Source of the DNA: Streptomyces carminius
Lineage (GTDB): Bacteria > Actinomycetota > Actinomycetes > Streptomycetales > Streptomycetaceae
Length of the DNA: 64,000 bases
Assembly: GCF_002794255.1 (NCBI RefSeq)
Contig: NZ_PGGW01000069.1
Coordinates: forward strand, 186,001-250,000
Direction of reading: 5' to 3'
Under the pieces are notes generated by a model, which saw nothing but the letters and a program-made list of their open reading frames with translations, was not told the DNA's origin and searched no databases. Positions 33,866 through 42,240 of this stretch are shown in pieces (positions within the stretch are counted from its first letter, which is position 1; each line of letters opens with the position of its first letter). A program made the position numbers and the translations under genes.

Positions 33866-35035
33866 ATGAGACGCAGGGTCGTACGGATCGCCATGAACGG
33901 TGTCACCGGCCGGATGGGCTACCGCCAGCATCTGGTCCGCTCCATCCTGGCCATCCGTGAGCAGGGCGGTCTGGAGCTGGGCGGCGGCGAGGTGCTGTGG
34001 CCCGAGCCGGTCCTCGTCGGACGCCGCGAGCACGCGCTGCGGGCCCTCGCCGAGCGGCACGGCCTCGACCCGGCCGCCGTGAGCTGCGACCTCGACGCCG
34101 TCCTGGCCGACGCGGGCGTGGACGTCTACTTCGACGCCCAGCTCACCTCCGCCCGTGAGGCCGCCCTGCGCAAGGCCGTCGCGGCGGGCAAGCACGTCTA
34201 CACCGAGAAGCCCACCGCCACCGGCCTGGAAGGCGCCCTGGAACTGGCCCGGCTCGCCCGAGTCGCGGGGGTCCGGCACGGCGTGGTGCAGGACAAGCTC
34301 TTCCTGCCCGGCCTGCGCAAACTGCGGCGGCTGGTCGAGGGCGGCTTCTTCGGGCGGATCCTGTCGGTGCGCGGCGAGTTCGGCTACTGGGTCTTCGAGG
34401 GCGACTGGCAGCCCGCACAGCGCCCCTCGTGGAACTACCGCGCCGAGGACGGCGGCGGCATCGTCATGGACATGTTCCCGCACTGGGAGTACCTGCTCCG
34501 CGAGCTGTTCGGCCCGGTGCGCACCGTCCAGGCGGTCACCGCCACCCACCTGCCGCGGCGCCGGGACGAGGAGGGCAAGCCCTACGAGGCGACCGCCGAG
34601 GACGCCGTCTACGGCATCTTCCGGCTGGCGGGCGGGATCGTCGCCCAGATCAACTCCTCCTGGGCCGTGCGGGTCAACCGCGACGAGCTGGTGGAGTTCC
34701 AGGTCGACGGCACCGAGGGCTCGGCCGTCGCCGGGCTGCGCTCCTGCCGCGTCCAGCACCGCTCGGCCACCCCCAGACCGGTGTGGAATCCGGACCTGCC
34801 GGTCACCGAGTCCTTCCGCGGCCAGTGGCAGGAGGTACCGGACAACCTCGGGGAGGGCGAGGTGTTCGACAACGGCTTCAAGGCCCAGTGGGAGCTGTTC
34901 CTGCGCCATGTCGCCCTGGACGAGCCGTACACCTGGGACCTGCTGGCCGGCGCCCGCGGCGTCCAGCTCGCCGAGCTGGGCCTGGCCTCGGCCGCCGAGG
35001 GCCGCCGCCTGGACGTGCCGGAGCTGGTGCTGTGA
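33866..35035 (+). CDS. Gfo/Idh/MocA-family sugar oxidoreductase
   Basis: A 389-residue NAD(P)-dependent dehydrogenase. The N-terminal Rossmann part is VRIAMNGVTGRMGYRQHL; AGKHVYTEKPTA is the catalytic EKP motif; GGGIVMDMFPHWEYLL carries the conserved Asp-x-x-x-His of the substrate domain. First gene of a three-gene operon whose starts overlap the preceding stops. The set (dehydrogenase, DUF993, isomerase) is conserved in Streptomyces; the sugar or inositol-like substrate is unknown. Confidence 0.88.
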   Translation: MRRRVVRIAMNGVTGRMGYRQHLVRSILAIREQGGLELGGGEVLWPEPVLVGRREHALRALAERHGLDPAAVSCDLDAVLADAGVDVYFDAQLTSAREAALRKAVAAGKHVYTEKPTATGLEGALELARLARVAGVRHGVVQDKLFLPGLRKLRRLVEGGFFGRILSVRGEFGYWVFEGDWQPAQRPSWNYRAEDGGGIVMDMFPHWEYLLRELFGPVRTVQAVTATHLPRRRDEEGKPYEATAEDAVYGIFRLAGGIVAQINSSWAVRVNRDELVEFQVDGTEGSAVAGLRSCRVQHRSATPRPVWNPDLPVTESFRGQWQEVPDNLGEGEVFDNGFKAQWELFLRHVALDEPYTWDLLAGARGVQLAELGLASAAEGRRLDVPELVL

Positions 35036-36207
35036 TCCGCCTGCCCGGCGCCTGTGGCACCCTGCGCGCGTACACCCCCCGCACGGAGCCCCGGGTGCCC
35101 GCCGCCCCCGCGCCCGGGGGGCCGCCTCTCGTCTCCCGCACGGTGTTCGCCGCCGCCCACGTGGTCGCCGACCCCCTCGCGGACGTCTCCCCGGACGGCC
35201 CGGCCGCCGTGGACTGGGAGGCCACCCTCGCCTTCCGCCGCCATCTGTGGTCCCACGGGCTGGCCGTCGCCGAGGCCATGGACACCGCCCAGCGCGGCAC
35301 GGGCCTGGACTGGCCGGCCGCCACCGAACTGATCCGCCGCTCGGCCGCCGAGGCCGCCGCCTGCGGCGGCCGTATCGCCTGCGGGGCGGGCACCGACCAG
35401 CTCACCGGGCCCGCCGGCCTGGACGAGGTCCGCGCCGCGTACGAGGAGCAGCTCGCGGTGGTGGAGGAGGCCGACGCGCAGGCGGTGGTGATGGCCTCCC
35501 GCGCCCTGGCCGCCGCCGCCCGCGGCCCCGAGGACTACGCCGAGCTCTACGGGCACCTGCTGCGCCAGGCGTCCGGGCCGGTGATCCTGCACTGGCTCGG
35601 CCCGGTGTTCGACCCGGCGCTGACCGGCTACTGGGGCAGCACCGACCCGGACGCCGCCACCGAGACCCTCCTCGCCGTCGTCGCCGGGCACCCCGGCAAG
35701 GTGGACGGCGTCAAGATCTCGCTGCTGGACGCGGACCGCGAGAGGGAGCTGCGCCGCCGCCTGCCGGACGGAGTCCGCTGCTACACCGGCGACGACTTCC
35801 ACTACCCCGGGCTGATCGCGGGCGACGGCCCCGCGGCGGGGGGCCGCTTCAGCCACGCCCTGCTGGGGATCTTCGACCCGCTGGGCCCGCTGGCCGCCGA
35901 GGCCGTACGGGTGCTGGACACCGGCGACACCGACGGCTTCCACGCGCTGCTGGACCCCACCGTCGAACTCTCCCGCCACCTGTTCCGGGCGCCCACCCGC
36001 CACTACAGGACCGGGGTGGTGTTCCTGGCCTGGCTGGCCGGGCACCAGGACCACTTCGCCATGCTCGGCGGACTCCAGTCGGCGCGCTCCCTGCCCCATC
36101 TGGCCAGGGCGTACGAACTGGCCGACGCCCTCGGGCTGTTCCCCGACCCGGCGCTGGCCGAGGAGCGGATGCGGCAGCTCCTGGCGGTGTACGGGGTGAC
36201 GGCGTGA
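35032..36207 (+). CDS. DUF993 protein (aldolase/dihydrodipicolinate-synthase-like)
   Basis: A 391-residue TIM-barrel-like protein starting at the GTG that overlaps the preceding TGA. Stretches VILHWLGPVFDPALTGYWGS, GKVDGVKISLLDADRE and GDDFHYPGLIAGDG are typical of DUF993; the Lys in VDGVKIS is in the place of a Schiff-base lysine in the dihydrodipicolinate-synthase group. A retro-aldol cleavage step in the same sugar pathway is a reasonable guess, not shown. Confidence 0.82.
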   Translation: MIRLPGACGTLRAYTPRTEPRVPAAPAPGGPPLVSRTVFAAAHVVADPLADVSPDGPAAVDWEATLAFRRHLWSHGLAVAEAMDTAQRGTGLDWPAATELIRRSAAEAAACGGRIACGAGTDQLTGPAGLDEVRAAYEEQLAVVEEADAQAVVMASRALAAAARGPEDYAELYGHLLRQASGPVILHWLGPVFDPALTGYWGSTDPDAATETLLAVVAGHPGKVDGVKISLLDADRERELRRRLPDGVRCYTGDDFHYPGLIAGDGPAAGGRFSHALLGIFDPLGPLAAEAVRVLDTGDTDGFHALLDPTVELSRHLFRAPTRHYRTGVVFLAWLAGHQDHFAMLGGLQSARSLPHLARAYELADALGLFPDPALAEERMRQLLAVYGVTA

Positions 36208-37100
36208 GTGCGGGGGACGCAGGGAAAGTGGGGAACGCGGGGAACGCGGGGAGCCCGCCGGGCACGGGTGCGGGCGGGGCGGCCCGCTTCGCCGTCAACC
36301 AGGAGACCGTCCGGCAGCTCTCCCTGCCCGAACTGGCGGCGGCCTGCGGCGACCTGGGCGTGGCGGGCGTCGGCCTGTGGCGCGCCCCCGTCCAGCGGTA
36401 CGGCGTCGCCCAGACGGCCCGGCTGGTGCGGGACGCGGGGCTGACGGTCACCAGCCTGTGCCGGGGCGGCTTCCTCACCGCCGCCGATCCCGCCGGGCGG
36501 CGCAGGGCACTGGACGACAACCGGGCGGCCGTCGACGAGGCGGCCGGGATCGGCACCGGCACCCTGGTGCTGGTCTGCGGCGGGCTGCCGCCCGGCGACC
36601 GCGACCTGTACGGCGCCCGGGAGCGGATCGCCGACGCGCTGGCCGAGCTGGTGCCCCACGCGGCCGGGTGCGGGGTACGGCTGGCCGTCGAGGCGCTGCA
36701 CCCGATGTTCGCCTCGGACCGCTGTGTGGTCTCCACCCTCGGCCAGGCCCTCGACCTGGCCGAGCGCTTCCCGGCCGACCGGGTCGGCGTGGTCGTGGAC
36801 ACGTACCACCTGTGGTGGGACGACCGGGCGCCCGCGCAGGTCGAACGGGCGGGCCGGGCGGGCCGTATCGCCGCCTTCCAGCTCGCCGACTGGTGCACCC
36901 CGCTCCCGGCGGGCGTACTGCTGGGCCGCGGGCAGCTCGGGGACGGCTCGGTCGACTTCCGGTTCTGGCGGGAGCTGGTGACCGCGGCCGGGTACACCGG
37001 CTGGACCGAGGTGGAGATCTTCAACGAGGCGCTCCGGGCCCGGGACGGCCGCGAGGTGCTGGCGGAGACGCTGGAGCGCTTCCGCGCCCATGTGCTCTGA
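36204..37100 (+). CDS. Sugar phosphate isomerase/epimerase (xylose isomerase-like TIM barrel)
   Basis: A 298-residue protein from the GTG overlapping the DUF993 stop. LAVEALHPMF (metal-binding Glu), VGVVVDTYHLWWD (Asp and His) and WTEVEIFNEAL (last Glu) are the metal ligands of the AP endonuclease 2/xylose isomerase-like fold. The first 30 or so residues are a Gly/Ala-rich tail with repeated GNAG. It completes the operon controlled by the LacI regulator. Confidence 0.85.
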   Translation: MSAGDAGKVGNAGNAGSPPGTGAGGAARFAVNQETVRQLSLPELAAACGDLGVAGVGLWRAPVQRYGVAQTARLVRDAGLTVTSLCRGGFLTAADPAGRRRALDDNRAAVDEAAGIGTGTLVLVCGGLPPGDRDLYGARERIADALAELVPHAAGCGVRLAVEALHPMFASDRCVVSTLGQALDLAERFPADRVGVVVDTYHLWWDDRAPAQVERAGRAGRIAAFQLADWCTPLPAGVLLGRGQLGDGSVDFRFWRELVTAAGYTGWTEVEIFNEALRARDGREVLAETLERFRAHVL

Positions 37101-37229
37101 GCCCGTGGTGCTCCCCGAACCCGTGTGCCGCGGGCGGCCCCGCGCCCGCGCCCGTATCCGCGCCCGCGCCCCCGCCCGCCGCCGTCGCCTCCCGCGCGCC
37201 CGCCGGACGCGCGAGAGGCGACGGCGCGC

Positions 37230-37442
37230 TCACCGCTCGCCGCGGTCCTGTTCGGCACCCTCCGCGTCGCCGCGGCCGCCCTCGGCCTGGGAGGGCCGGC
37301 CGGACTGCGCGGACGCCGGAGCCGAACCGCCGCCCTGCGCGCTCCGCTCGGCGGAGTGCCGCTCGCTCAGCCCCCGGGACTGGTCGACACCCTCCTGGTC
37401 GTCCCGCTCGCCCTCGGCCTGTGATGGCGTCCAGCCGCTCAT
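37230..37442 (-). CDS. Small hydrophilic protein, unknown
   Basis: A 70-residue frame MSGWTPSQAEGERDDQEGV..., rich in Gln, Glu, Gly, Ser and Arg, with no hydrophobic core and probably disordered. GAGAGGAGA lies about 8 bases before the ATG, the main support for expression. The pattern SQAEGER / SQAEGGRGDAEGAEQ is repetitive. No family recognised. Confidence 0.4.
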   Translation of the reverse strand: MSGWTPSQAEGERDDQEGVDQSRGLSERHSAERSAQGGGSAPASAQSGRPSQAEGGRGDAEGAEQDRGER

Positions 37443-37628
37443 GCCCCGTCTCCTCTCGCTCGGGTCCGTCGCGGCGGTCCGGTGGGACGCGCCGTGGACA
37501 TCCGCCGGGTACCCCGGTGCTCCGGATCCACGCGGGGCGGCGGACCGGTCCGGGCGGGAGGACGGCGGTGCGGGCGGGCGGTGCGGGCACGGCGCGGAAG
37601 ACGGCGAAAAAAATCACATCCCGCTGTG

Positions 37629-37656
37629 CAACCCTTCCGGAGGGTTGTGGGTCATA
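37629..37656 (+). promoter_or_regulatory. ECF sigma-type promoter candidate with embedded inverted repeat
   Basis: CAACC (37629-37633), 17-base spacer, GTCATA (37651-37656) fits the AAC...GTC pattern of extracytoplasmic-function sigma factors such as SigE. The -35 is also the left arm of CAACCCT-TCCGG-AGGGTTG (37629-37647), so a regulator could compete for it. Confidence 0.4.
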
Positions 37657-37710
37657 GCTGGTGCCGGTCGCACCAGGGGGGAGCGACGGGGGAGACCGGC
37701 GGGGGGACAC

Positions 37711-37741
37711 GAGGGGCTCGGCCGTACCGGCGGAGCCCCTC
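37711..37741 (+). terminator. Strong hairpin 55 bases after the ECF-type promoter
   Basis: GAGGGGCTC (37711-37719) and GAGCCCCTC (37733-37741) pair perfectly; the loop can also form GCCG/CGGC. If transcription begins near 37663, it would give an RNA of about 80 bases. Confidence 0.45.
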
Positions 37742-37952
37742 GTAACGTTCCCGGCGGCCCCGGCCGGGGCGCGCGTCGCGAGACCTCCGGCAGCCCGGGC
37801 GGCCCGCCCGCGGCGGGGACCCCGGCCGCCGGACCGGGTGACGGCCGCGGATCCCACCCGCACCGCGGACCGCACGGCCGTCTCCGGACCGCCGCCGCGG
37901 ACGAGCCGCCGGGCGGGGCACCGGTGAAGGCGTCGCCCGCGCCCGTGGTGGC

Positions 37953-37994
37953 CACCACCCACCACCCACCACCGCCCACCACCCACCACCCACC
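37953..37994 (-). repeat. CCACCA/CCCACC simple repeat, G-quadruplex-prone on the minus strand
   Basis: Read on the minus strand this is a run of GGTGGGTGGT units with at least five GGG tracts separated by one to five bases. It lies 66 bases before the RecD2 start, in the presumed upstream region. Confidence 0.6.
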
Positions 37995-38060
37995 ATCCGC
38001 CGGACCCGGCATCCGCACCGGGCTGTCCCCCTGTCAGTGTCCGGGGTTACCGTCTGTGAC

Positions 38061-40286
38061 ATGTCGTTCCAACCCGCCGTGCTCGAGGGCGTTCTCGAGC
38101 GCATCACCTACGCCAACGAGGAAAACGGCTACACGGTGGCCCGTGTCGACACCGGGCGCGGCGCCGGTGAGCTGCTCACCGTCGTCGGCTCGCTGCTCGG
38201 CGCGCAGGTAGGGGAGTCGCTGCGGATGGAGGGGCGCTGGGGCTCGCACCCGCAGTACGGCCGCCAGTTCCACGTCGACAACTACACGACGGTGCTGCCC
38301 GCCACCGTCCAGGGCATCCGGCGCTACCTCGGCTCCGGTCTGATCAAGGGCATCGGGCCGAAGATCGCCGAGCGGATCGTGGACCACTTCGGCCTGGAGA
38401 CGCTGGAGGTCATCGAGGACGAGCCGGAACGGCTGATCGAGGTCCCCGGCCTCGGCCCGAAGCGCACGAAGCTGATCGGGGCGGCCTGGGAGGAGCAGAA
38501 GGCGATCAAGGAGGTGATGGTCTTCCTCCAGGGCGTGGAGGTGTCCACCTCGATCGCGGTGCGGATCTACAAGAAGTACGGCGACGCCTCGATCTCGGTG
38601 GTGAGGAACCAGCCCTACCGGCTGGCCTCCGACGTGTGGGGCATCGGCTTCCTCACCGCCGACCGCATCGCGAAGGCCGTCGGCATTCCGCACGACAGCC
38701 CCGACCGGGTCAAGGCCGGGCTGCAGTACGCGCTGTCGCAGTCCGCCGACCAGGGGCACTGCTATCTGCCGGAGGAGCGGCTGATCGCCGACACCGTCAA
38801 GCTGCTCCAGGTGGACACCGGCCTGGTCATCGACTGCCTGGGGGAACTGGCGGCGGAGGAGGAGGGGGTGGTGCGCGAGCAGGTCCCCGATCCGCAGCAT
38901 CCCGAGGAGAAGGTCTCGGCGGTGTACCTGGTGCCCTTCCACCGGGCCGAGCTGTCCCTGTCGGGGCAGTTGCTGCGGCTGCTGCGCACCGATCAGGACC
39001 GTCTGCCGGCCTTCGGGTCCGTCGACTGGGAGACGGCCCTGTCCTGGCTGGCGAAGCGCACCGGTGCCGAGCTGGCCCCCGAGCAGAAGGACGCGGTGCG
39101 ACTGGCGCTCACCGAGAAGGTCGCGGTGCTCACCGGTGGTCCCGGCTGCGGCAAGTCCTTCACCGTGCGGTCGGTGGTGGAGCTGGCGCGGGCGAAGCGG
39201 GCGAAGGTGCTGCTGGCCGCGCCCACCGGCCGGGCGGCCAAGCGGCTGTCGGAGCTGACGGGGGCGGACGCCTCCACCGTCCACCGGCTGCTGGAGCTCA
39301 AGCCCGGCGGGGACGCCGCGTACGACCGGGAGCGTCCGCTGGACGCCGATCTGGTGGTGGTCGACGAGGCGTCGATGCTCGACCTGCTGCTGGCCAACAA
39401 GCTGATCAAGGCCGTGGCGCCGGGCGCCCATCTGCTGCTGGTGGGGGACGTGGACCAGCTTCCGTCGGTGGGCGCGGGCGAGGTGCTGCGCGATCTGCTG
39501 GCCGAGGGCGGCCCGATCCCGGCGGTACGGCTGACGCGGATCTTCCGGCAGGCCCAGCAGTCCGGTGTGGTGACCAACGCGCACCGGATCAACTCCGGAG
39601 CGCCGCCGCTCACCCAGGGCCTGTCGGACTTCTTCCTCTTCGTCGAGGAGGACACCGAGGAGGCCGGGAAACTCACCGTGGACGTGGCGGCCCGGCGCGT
39701 TCCCGCGAAGTTCGGCCTCGATCCCCGCCGGGACGTGCAGGTGCTGGCCCCGATGCACCGCGGCCCGGCGGGCGCGGGCACGTTGAACGGCCTGCTCCAG
39801 CAGGTCATCACCCCAGCCCGTCCCGACCTTCCGGAAAAGCGTTTCGGCGGAAGGGTTTTCCGGGTGGGTGACAAGGTGACTCAGATTCGGAACAACTACG
39901 AGAAGGGCGCCAACGGCGTCTTCAACGGCACGGTGGGTGTGGTCACCGCCCTCAGCCCGGAGGAGCAGCGGCTGACCGTACGCACCGACGAGGACGAGGA
40001 GGTCGGCTACGACTTCGACGAACTGGACGAACTGGCGCACGCGTACGCGGTGACCATCCACCGCTCGCAGGGCAGCGAGTATCCGGCGGTGGTCATCCCG
40101 GTCACCACCGGGGCCTGGATGATGCTGCAGCGCAATCTGCTCTACACCGCTGTGACGAGGGCGAAGCGCCTCGTGGTGCTGGTGGGTTCGCGCCGGGCCC
40201 TGGGGCAGGCCGTGCGGACGGTCTCCGCCGGGCGGCGCTGCACCGCTCTGGACTACCGATTGCGCGGAGCGTCGCACTCCACGTAG
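38061..40286 (+). CDS. recD2: RecD2-type ATP-dependent DNA helicase
   Basis: A 741-residue 5'-3' superfamily 1B helicase. The N-terminal OB-like part starts LEGVLERITYANEENGYTVARV; helix-hairpin-helix repeats follow (GLIKGIGPKIAERIV, EVPGLGPKRTKLI, DVWGIGFLTADRIAKAVG). Motif I is TGGPGCGKS at 358-366, then LAAPTGRAAKRL (Ia), VVDEASMLD (II), LVGDVDQLPSVGAGEVLRDL (III) and the C-terminal AYAVTIHRSQGSEYPAVVIPV and LLYTAVTRAKRLVVLVG (V, VI). Length and domain order match RecD2 of organisms lacking RecBC. It probably acts in recombination repair and mismatch-associated processing. Confidence 0.94.
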   Translation: MSFQPAVLEGVLERITYANEENGYTVARVDTGRGAGELLTVVGSLLGAQVGESLRMEGRWGSHPQYGRQFHVDNYTTVLPATVQGIRRYLGSGLIKGIGPKIAERIVDHFGLETLEVIEDEPERLIEVPGLGPKRTKLIGAAWEEQKAIKEVMVFLQGVEVSTSIAVRIYKKYGDASISVVRNQPYRLASDVWGIGFLTADRIAKAVGIPHDSPDRVKAGLQYALSQSADQGHCYLPEERLIADTVKLLQVDTGLVIDCLGELAAEEEGVVREQVPDPQHPEEKVSAVYLVPFHRAELSLSGQLLRLLRTDQDRLPAFGSVDWETALSWLAKRTGAELAPEQKDAVRLALTEKVAVLTGGPGCGKSFTVRSVVELARAKRAKVLLAAPTGRAAKRLSELTGADASTVHRLLELKPGGDAAYDRERPLDADLVVVDEASMLDLLLANKLIKAVAPGAHLLLVGDVDQLPSVGAGEVLRDLLAEGGPIPAVRLTRIFRQAQQSGVVTNAHRINSGAPPLTQGLSDFFLFVEEDTEEAGKLTVDVAARRVPAKFGLDPRRDVQVLAPMHRGPAGAGTLNGLLQQVITPARPDLPEKRFGGRVFRVGDKVTQIRNNYEKGANGVFNGTVGVVTALSPEEQRLTVRTDEDEEVGYDFDELDELAHAYAVTIHRSQGSEYPAVVIPVTTGAWMMLQRNLLYTAVTRAKRLVVLVGSRRALGQAVRTVSAGRRCTALDYRLRGASHST

Positions 40287-40419
40287 CTTTCCGGAGGCAC
40301 TCCGTGCCATGAGAGGGCCTGCTGGCCGACCCCTAGTGCACCGCACGGCACCGGGTGGGAGAGAGTGGACACAAGTCAGGGCACCTCGAAGAAGAGGCAC
40401 TACGTCGGTGAGGGATGAC

Positions 40420-41709
40420 GTGAGCGACAACTCTGTAGTACTGCGGTATGGGGACGGCGAGTACGACTTTCCGCTGGTGAACAGCACTGTCGGAGACAGT
40501 GGGTTCGACATCTCCAAACTGCGCGCCCAGACCGGTCTGGTGACCCTGGACTCCGGCTACGGCAACACCGCCGCGTACAAATCGGCGGTCACCTACCTCG
40601 ACGGCGAGAAGGGCATCCTCCGTTACCGCGGCTATCCGATCGAGCAGCTCGCCGAGCGCGGCACGTTCCTCGAGACGGCCTATCTGCTGATCCACGGGGA
40701 GCTGCCCACCGTCGACGAGCTGGCGGCGTTCAGGAACGAGATCACCCAGCACACCCTGCTGCACGAGGACGTCAAGCGGTTCTACGACGGCTTCCCCCGG
40801 GACGCGCACCCGATGGCGATGCTGTCCTCCGTGGTCAGCGCGCTGTCCGCGTTCTACCAGGACAGCCACAACCCCTTCGACGAGGAGCAGCGGCACCTCT
40901 CCACCATCCGGCTGCTGGCCAAGCTGCCCACCATCGCGGCCTACGCGTACAAGAAGTCGATCGGCCACCCCCCGGTCTACCCGCGCAACGACCTGGGCTA
41001 CGTCGAGAACTTCCTGCGCATGACCTTCTCGGTCCCCGCCGAGGAGTACGAGATCAACCCGGTGGTCGCCGACGCGCTGGACAAGCTCCTCATCCTGCAC
41101 GCGGACCACGAGCAGAACTGCTCCACCTCCACGGTGCGCCTGGTGGGCTCCTCGCAGGCCAACATGTTCGTCTCCATCTCCGCGGGCATCAGCGCACTGT
41201 GGGGCCCGCTGCACGGCGGTGCCAACCAGGCGGTGCTGGAGATGCTGGAGCGCATCCAGGCCGAGGGCGGTGACGTCGACTCCTTCATCCGCCGGGTGAA
41301 GAACAAGGAGCAGGGCGTCCGGCTGATGGGCTTCGGGCACCGCGTCTACAAGAGCTTCGACCCCCGGGCGAAGATCATCAAGGCGGCGGCGCACGACGTC
41401 CTCTCGGCGCTCGGCAAGAGCGACGAACTGCTGGACATCGCGCTGCGGCTGGAGGAGCACGCGCTGGCCGACGACTACTTCGTCGAGCGCAACCTCTACC
41501 CGAACGTCGACTTCTACACCGGTCTGATCTACCGGGCCATGGGCTTCCCGACCAGCATGTTCACCGTGCTGTTCGCGCTGGGCCGGCTGCCCGGCTGGAT
41601 CGCCCAGTGGCACGAGATGATCAAGGAGCCGGGCTCCCGCATCGGCCGCCCGCGGCAGATCTACACGGGTGTCGTCGAGCGCGACTACGTCCCGGTCGAG
41701 CAGCGCTGA
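40420..41709 (+). CDS. gltA: Citrate synthase
   Basis: Condenses acetyl-CoA and oxaloacetate at the entry to the TCA cycle. The 429 residues start MSDNSVVLRYGDGEYDFP; GTG 40420 is chosen over 40408 because of GAGGG about 8 bases upstream and, from memory, agreement with S. coelicolor CitA. LDGEKGILRYRGYPIEQLAE, the first catalytic His in WGPLHGGANQAVLEML, the second in MGFGHRVYKSFDPRAK and the Asp in NVDFYTGLIYRAMG are all present. Type II (hexameric, NADH-sensitive) length. Confidence 0.96.
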   Translation: MSDNSVVLRYGDGEYDFPLVNSTVGDSGFDISKLRAQTGLVTLDSGYGNTAAYKSAVTYLDGEKGILRYRGYPIEQLAERGTFLETAYLLIHGELPTVDELAAFRNEITQHTLLHEDVKRFYDGFPRDAHPMAMLSSVVSALSAFYQDSHNPFDEEQRHLSTIRLLAKLPTIAAYAYKKSIGHPPVYPRNDLGYVENFLRMTFSVPAEEYEINPVVADALDKLLILHADHEQNCSTSTVRLVGSSQANMFVSISAGISALWGPLHGGANQAVLEMLERIQAEGGDVDSFIRRVKNKEQGVRLMGFGHRVYKSFDPRAKIIKAAAHDVLSALGKSDELLDIALRLEEHALADDYFVERNLYPNVDFYTGLIYRAMGFPTSMFTVLFALGRLPGWIAQWHEMIKEPGSRIGRPRQIYTGVVERDYVPVEQR

Positions 41710-41750
41710 GGAGACGCCCGCGCGCACGGTGCGCATCCCCTGCGCCCTCG

Positions 41751-41786
41751 GGTCCCGTTCCGCACTCCGGTGATCGGAACGGGACC
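41751..41786 (+). terminator. Citrate synthase terminator
   Basis: GGTCCCGTTCCG (41751-41762) and CGGAACGGGACC (41775-41786) form a perfect 12-base-pair stem 42 bases past the stop, followed by TTCC. Confidence 0.8.
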
Positions 41787-41838
41787 TTCCGCATGCGCCC
41801 GGCGGGAGGGGAGGGGGTGGAGGGGGCCTGGATCAGAA

Positions 41839-41852
41839 GTGACGCAGGTCAC
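41839..41852. promoter_or_regulatory. Crp-type site
   Basis: GTGACGCAGGTCAC is a palindrome that fits the Streptomyces Crp pattern GTG-N6-GNCAC. It lies between the citrate synthase terminator and a second, intergenic hairpin terminator, so it should act on a non-coding or very short transcript. Confidence 0.5.
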
Positions 41853-41887
41853 ATGGGATTCGGGGTAACCATCCGAGCATCCTGTGT

Positions 41888-42122
41888 GTCTATACGTGTG
41901 GCGGTCGGTACTCCGGCGGAGCCCACTGCCACCAGTCGTGTCCGTCTGTGGGGGACGGAGGCGGCGGTCCGCAGGCGACACACCTCGGGGGAGCTTGAGC
42001 GGCCCTCCCGCCCGTGTGCCGCCCGAGACACCCGGCCAGGATCCCGTGGGGGGAGTCCATGACCGGGAGAAGGGAAGCACCCCGTAGACGGGCCCGTGGG
42101 GGGACTCGTCGCGGGGTGCTTC
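41888..42122 (+). ncRNA. Candidate small RNA between gltA and the lasso cluster
   Basis: A promoter-like stretch (TATACG, 41891-41896) follows the Crp-type site. The region ends in a long hairpin (42074-42122) and codes for no convincing protein. From memory an S. coelicolor small RNA called scr2736 is named for the place next to its citrate synthase gene SCO2736; whether this is the same RNA cannot be checked here. Exact ends are unknown. Confidence 0.35.
42074..42122. terminator. Long hairpin terminator
   Basis: GAAGCACCCCG (42074-42084) and CGGGGTGCTTC (42112-42122) pair perfectly over 11 bases; the loop contains the inner palindrome ACGGGCCCGT. It can act in either direction between the rightward citrate synthase region and the leftward lasso operon. 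Confidence 0.6.
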
Positions 42123-42240
42123 TTGCTGTGGGCGGGCCTCCGCGGCTTCCGCGTGCTGCCGCCCGGTGGTGTCGGCCCGGTGTGTGACCGCGGACCCCGG
42201 CCCCGTGTGCCCGGGACGGGGGCACACGGGTCACGGGCTC

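Larger units (their letters stand above)
37443..38060. other. 618-base gap with an ECF-like promoter, strong hairpin and a simple repeat
   Basis: Holds the CAACC-N17-GTCATA promoter candidate (37629-37656), a long hairpin (37711-37741) and the CCACCA/CCCACC repeat (37953-37994). A poly-A run (GAAAAAAAT, 37604-37612) is unusual for this genome. No coding frame with a ribosome site follows the promoter, so a short non-coding transcript is possible. Confidence 0.45.

Noticed and set aside
37953..37994. CCACCA/CCCACC repeat as a CRISPR-like array
   Set aside because: Units are a few bases long with no spacers and no cas genes; it is a simple repeat.
42059..42187. Short ATG frame (MTGRREAPRR...) after the Crp-type site
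   Set aside because: It runs through the terminator hairpin, is Arg-rich noise and matches no family; a non-coding transcript is more likely.
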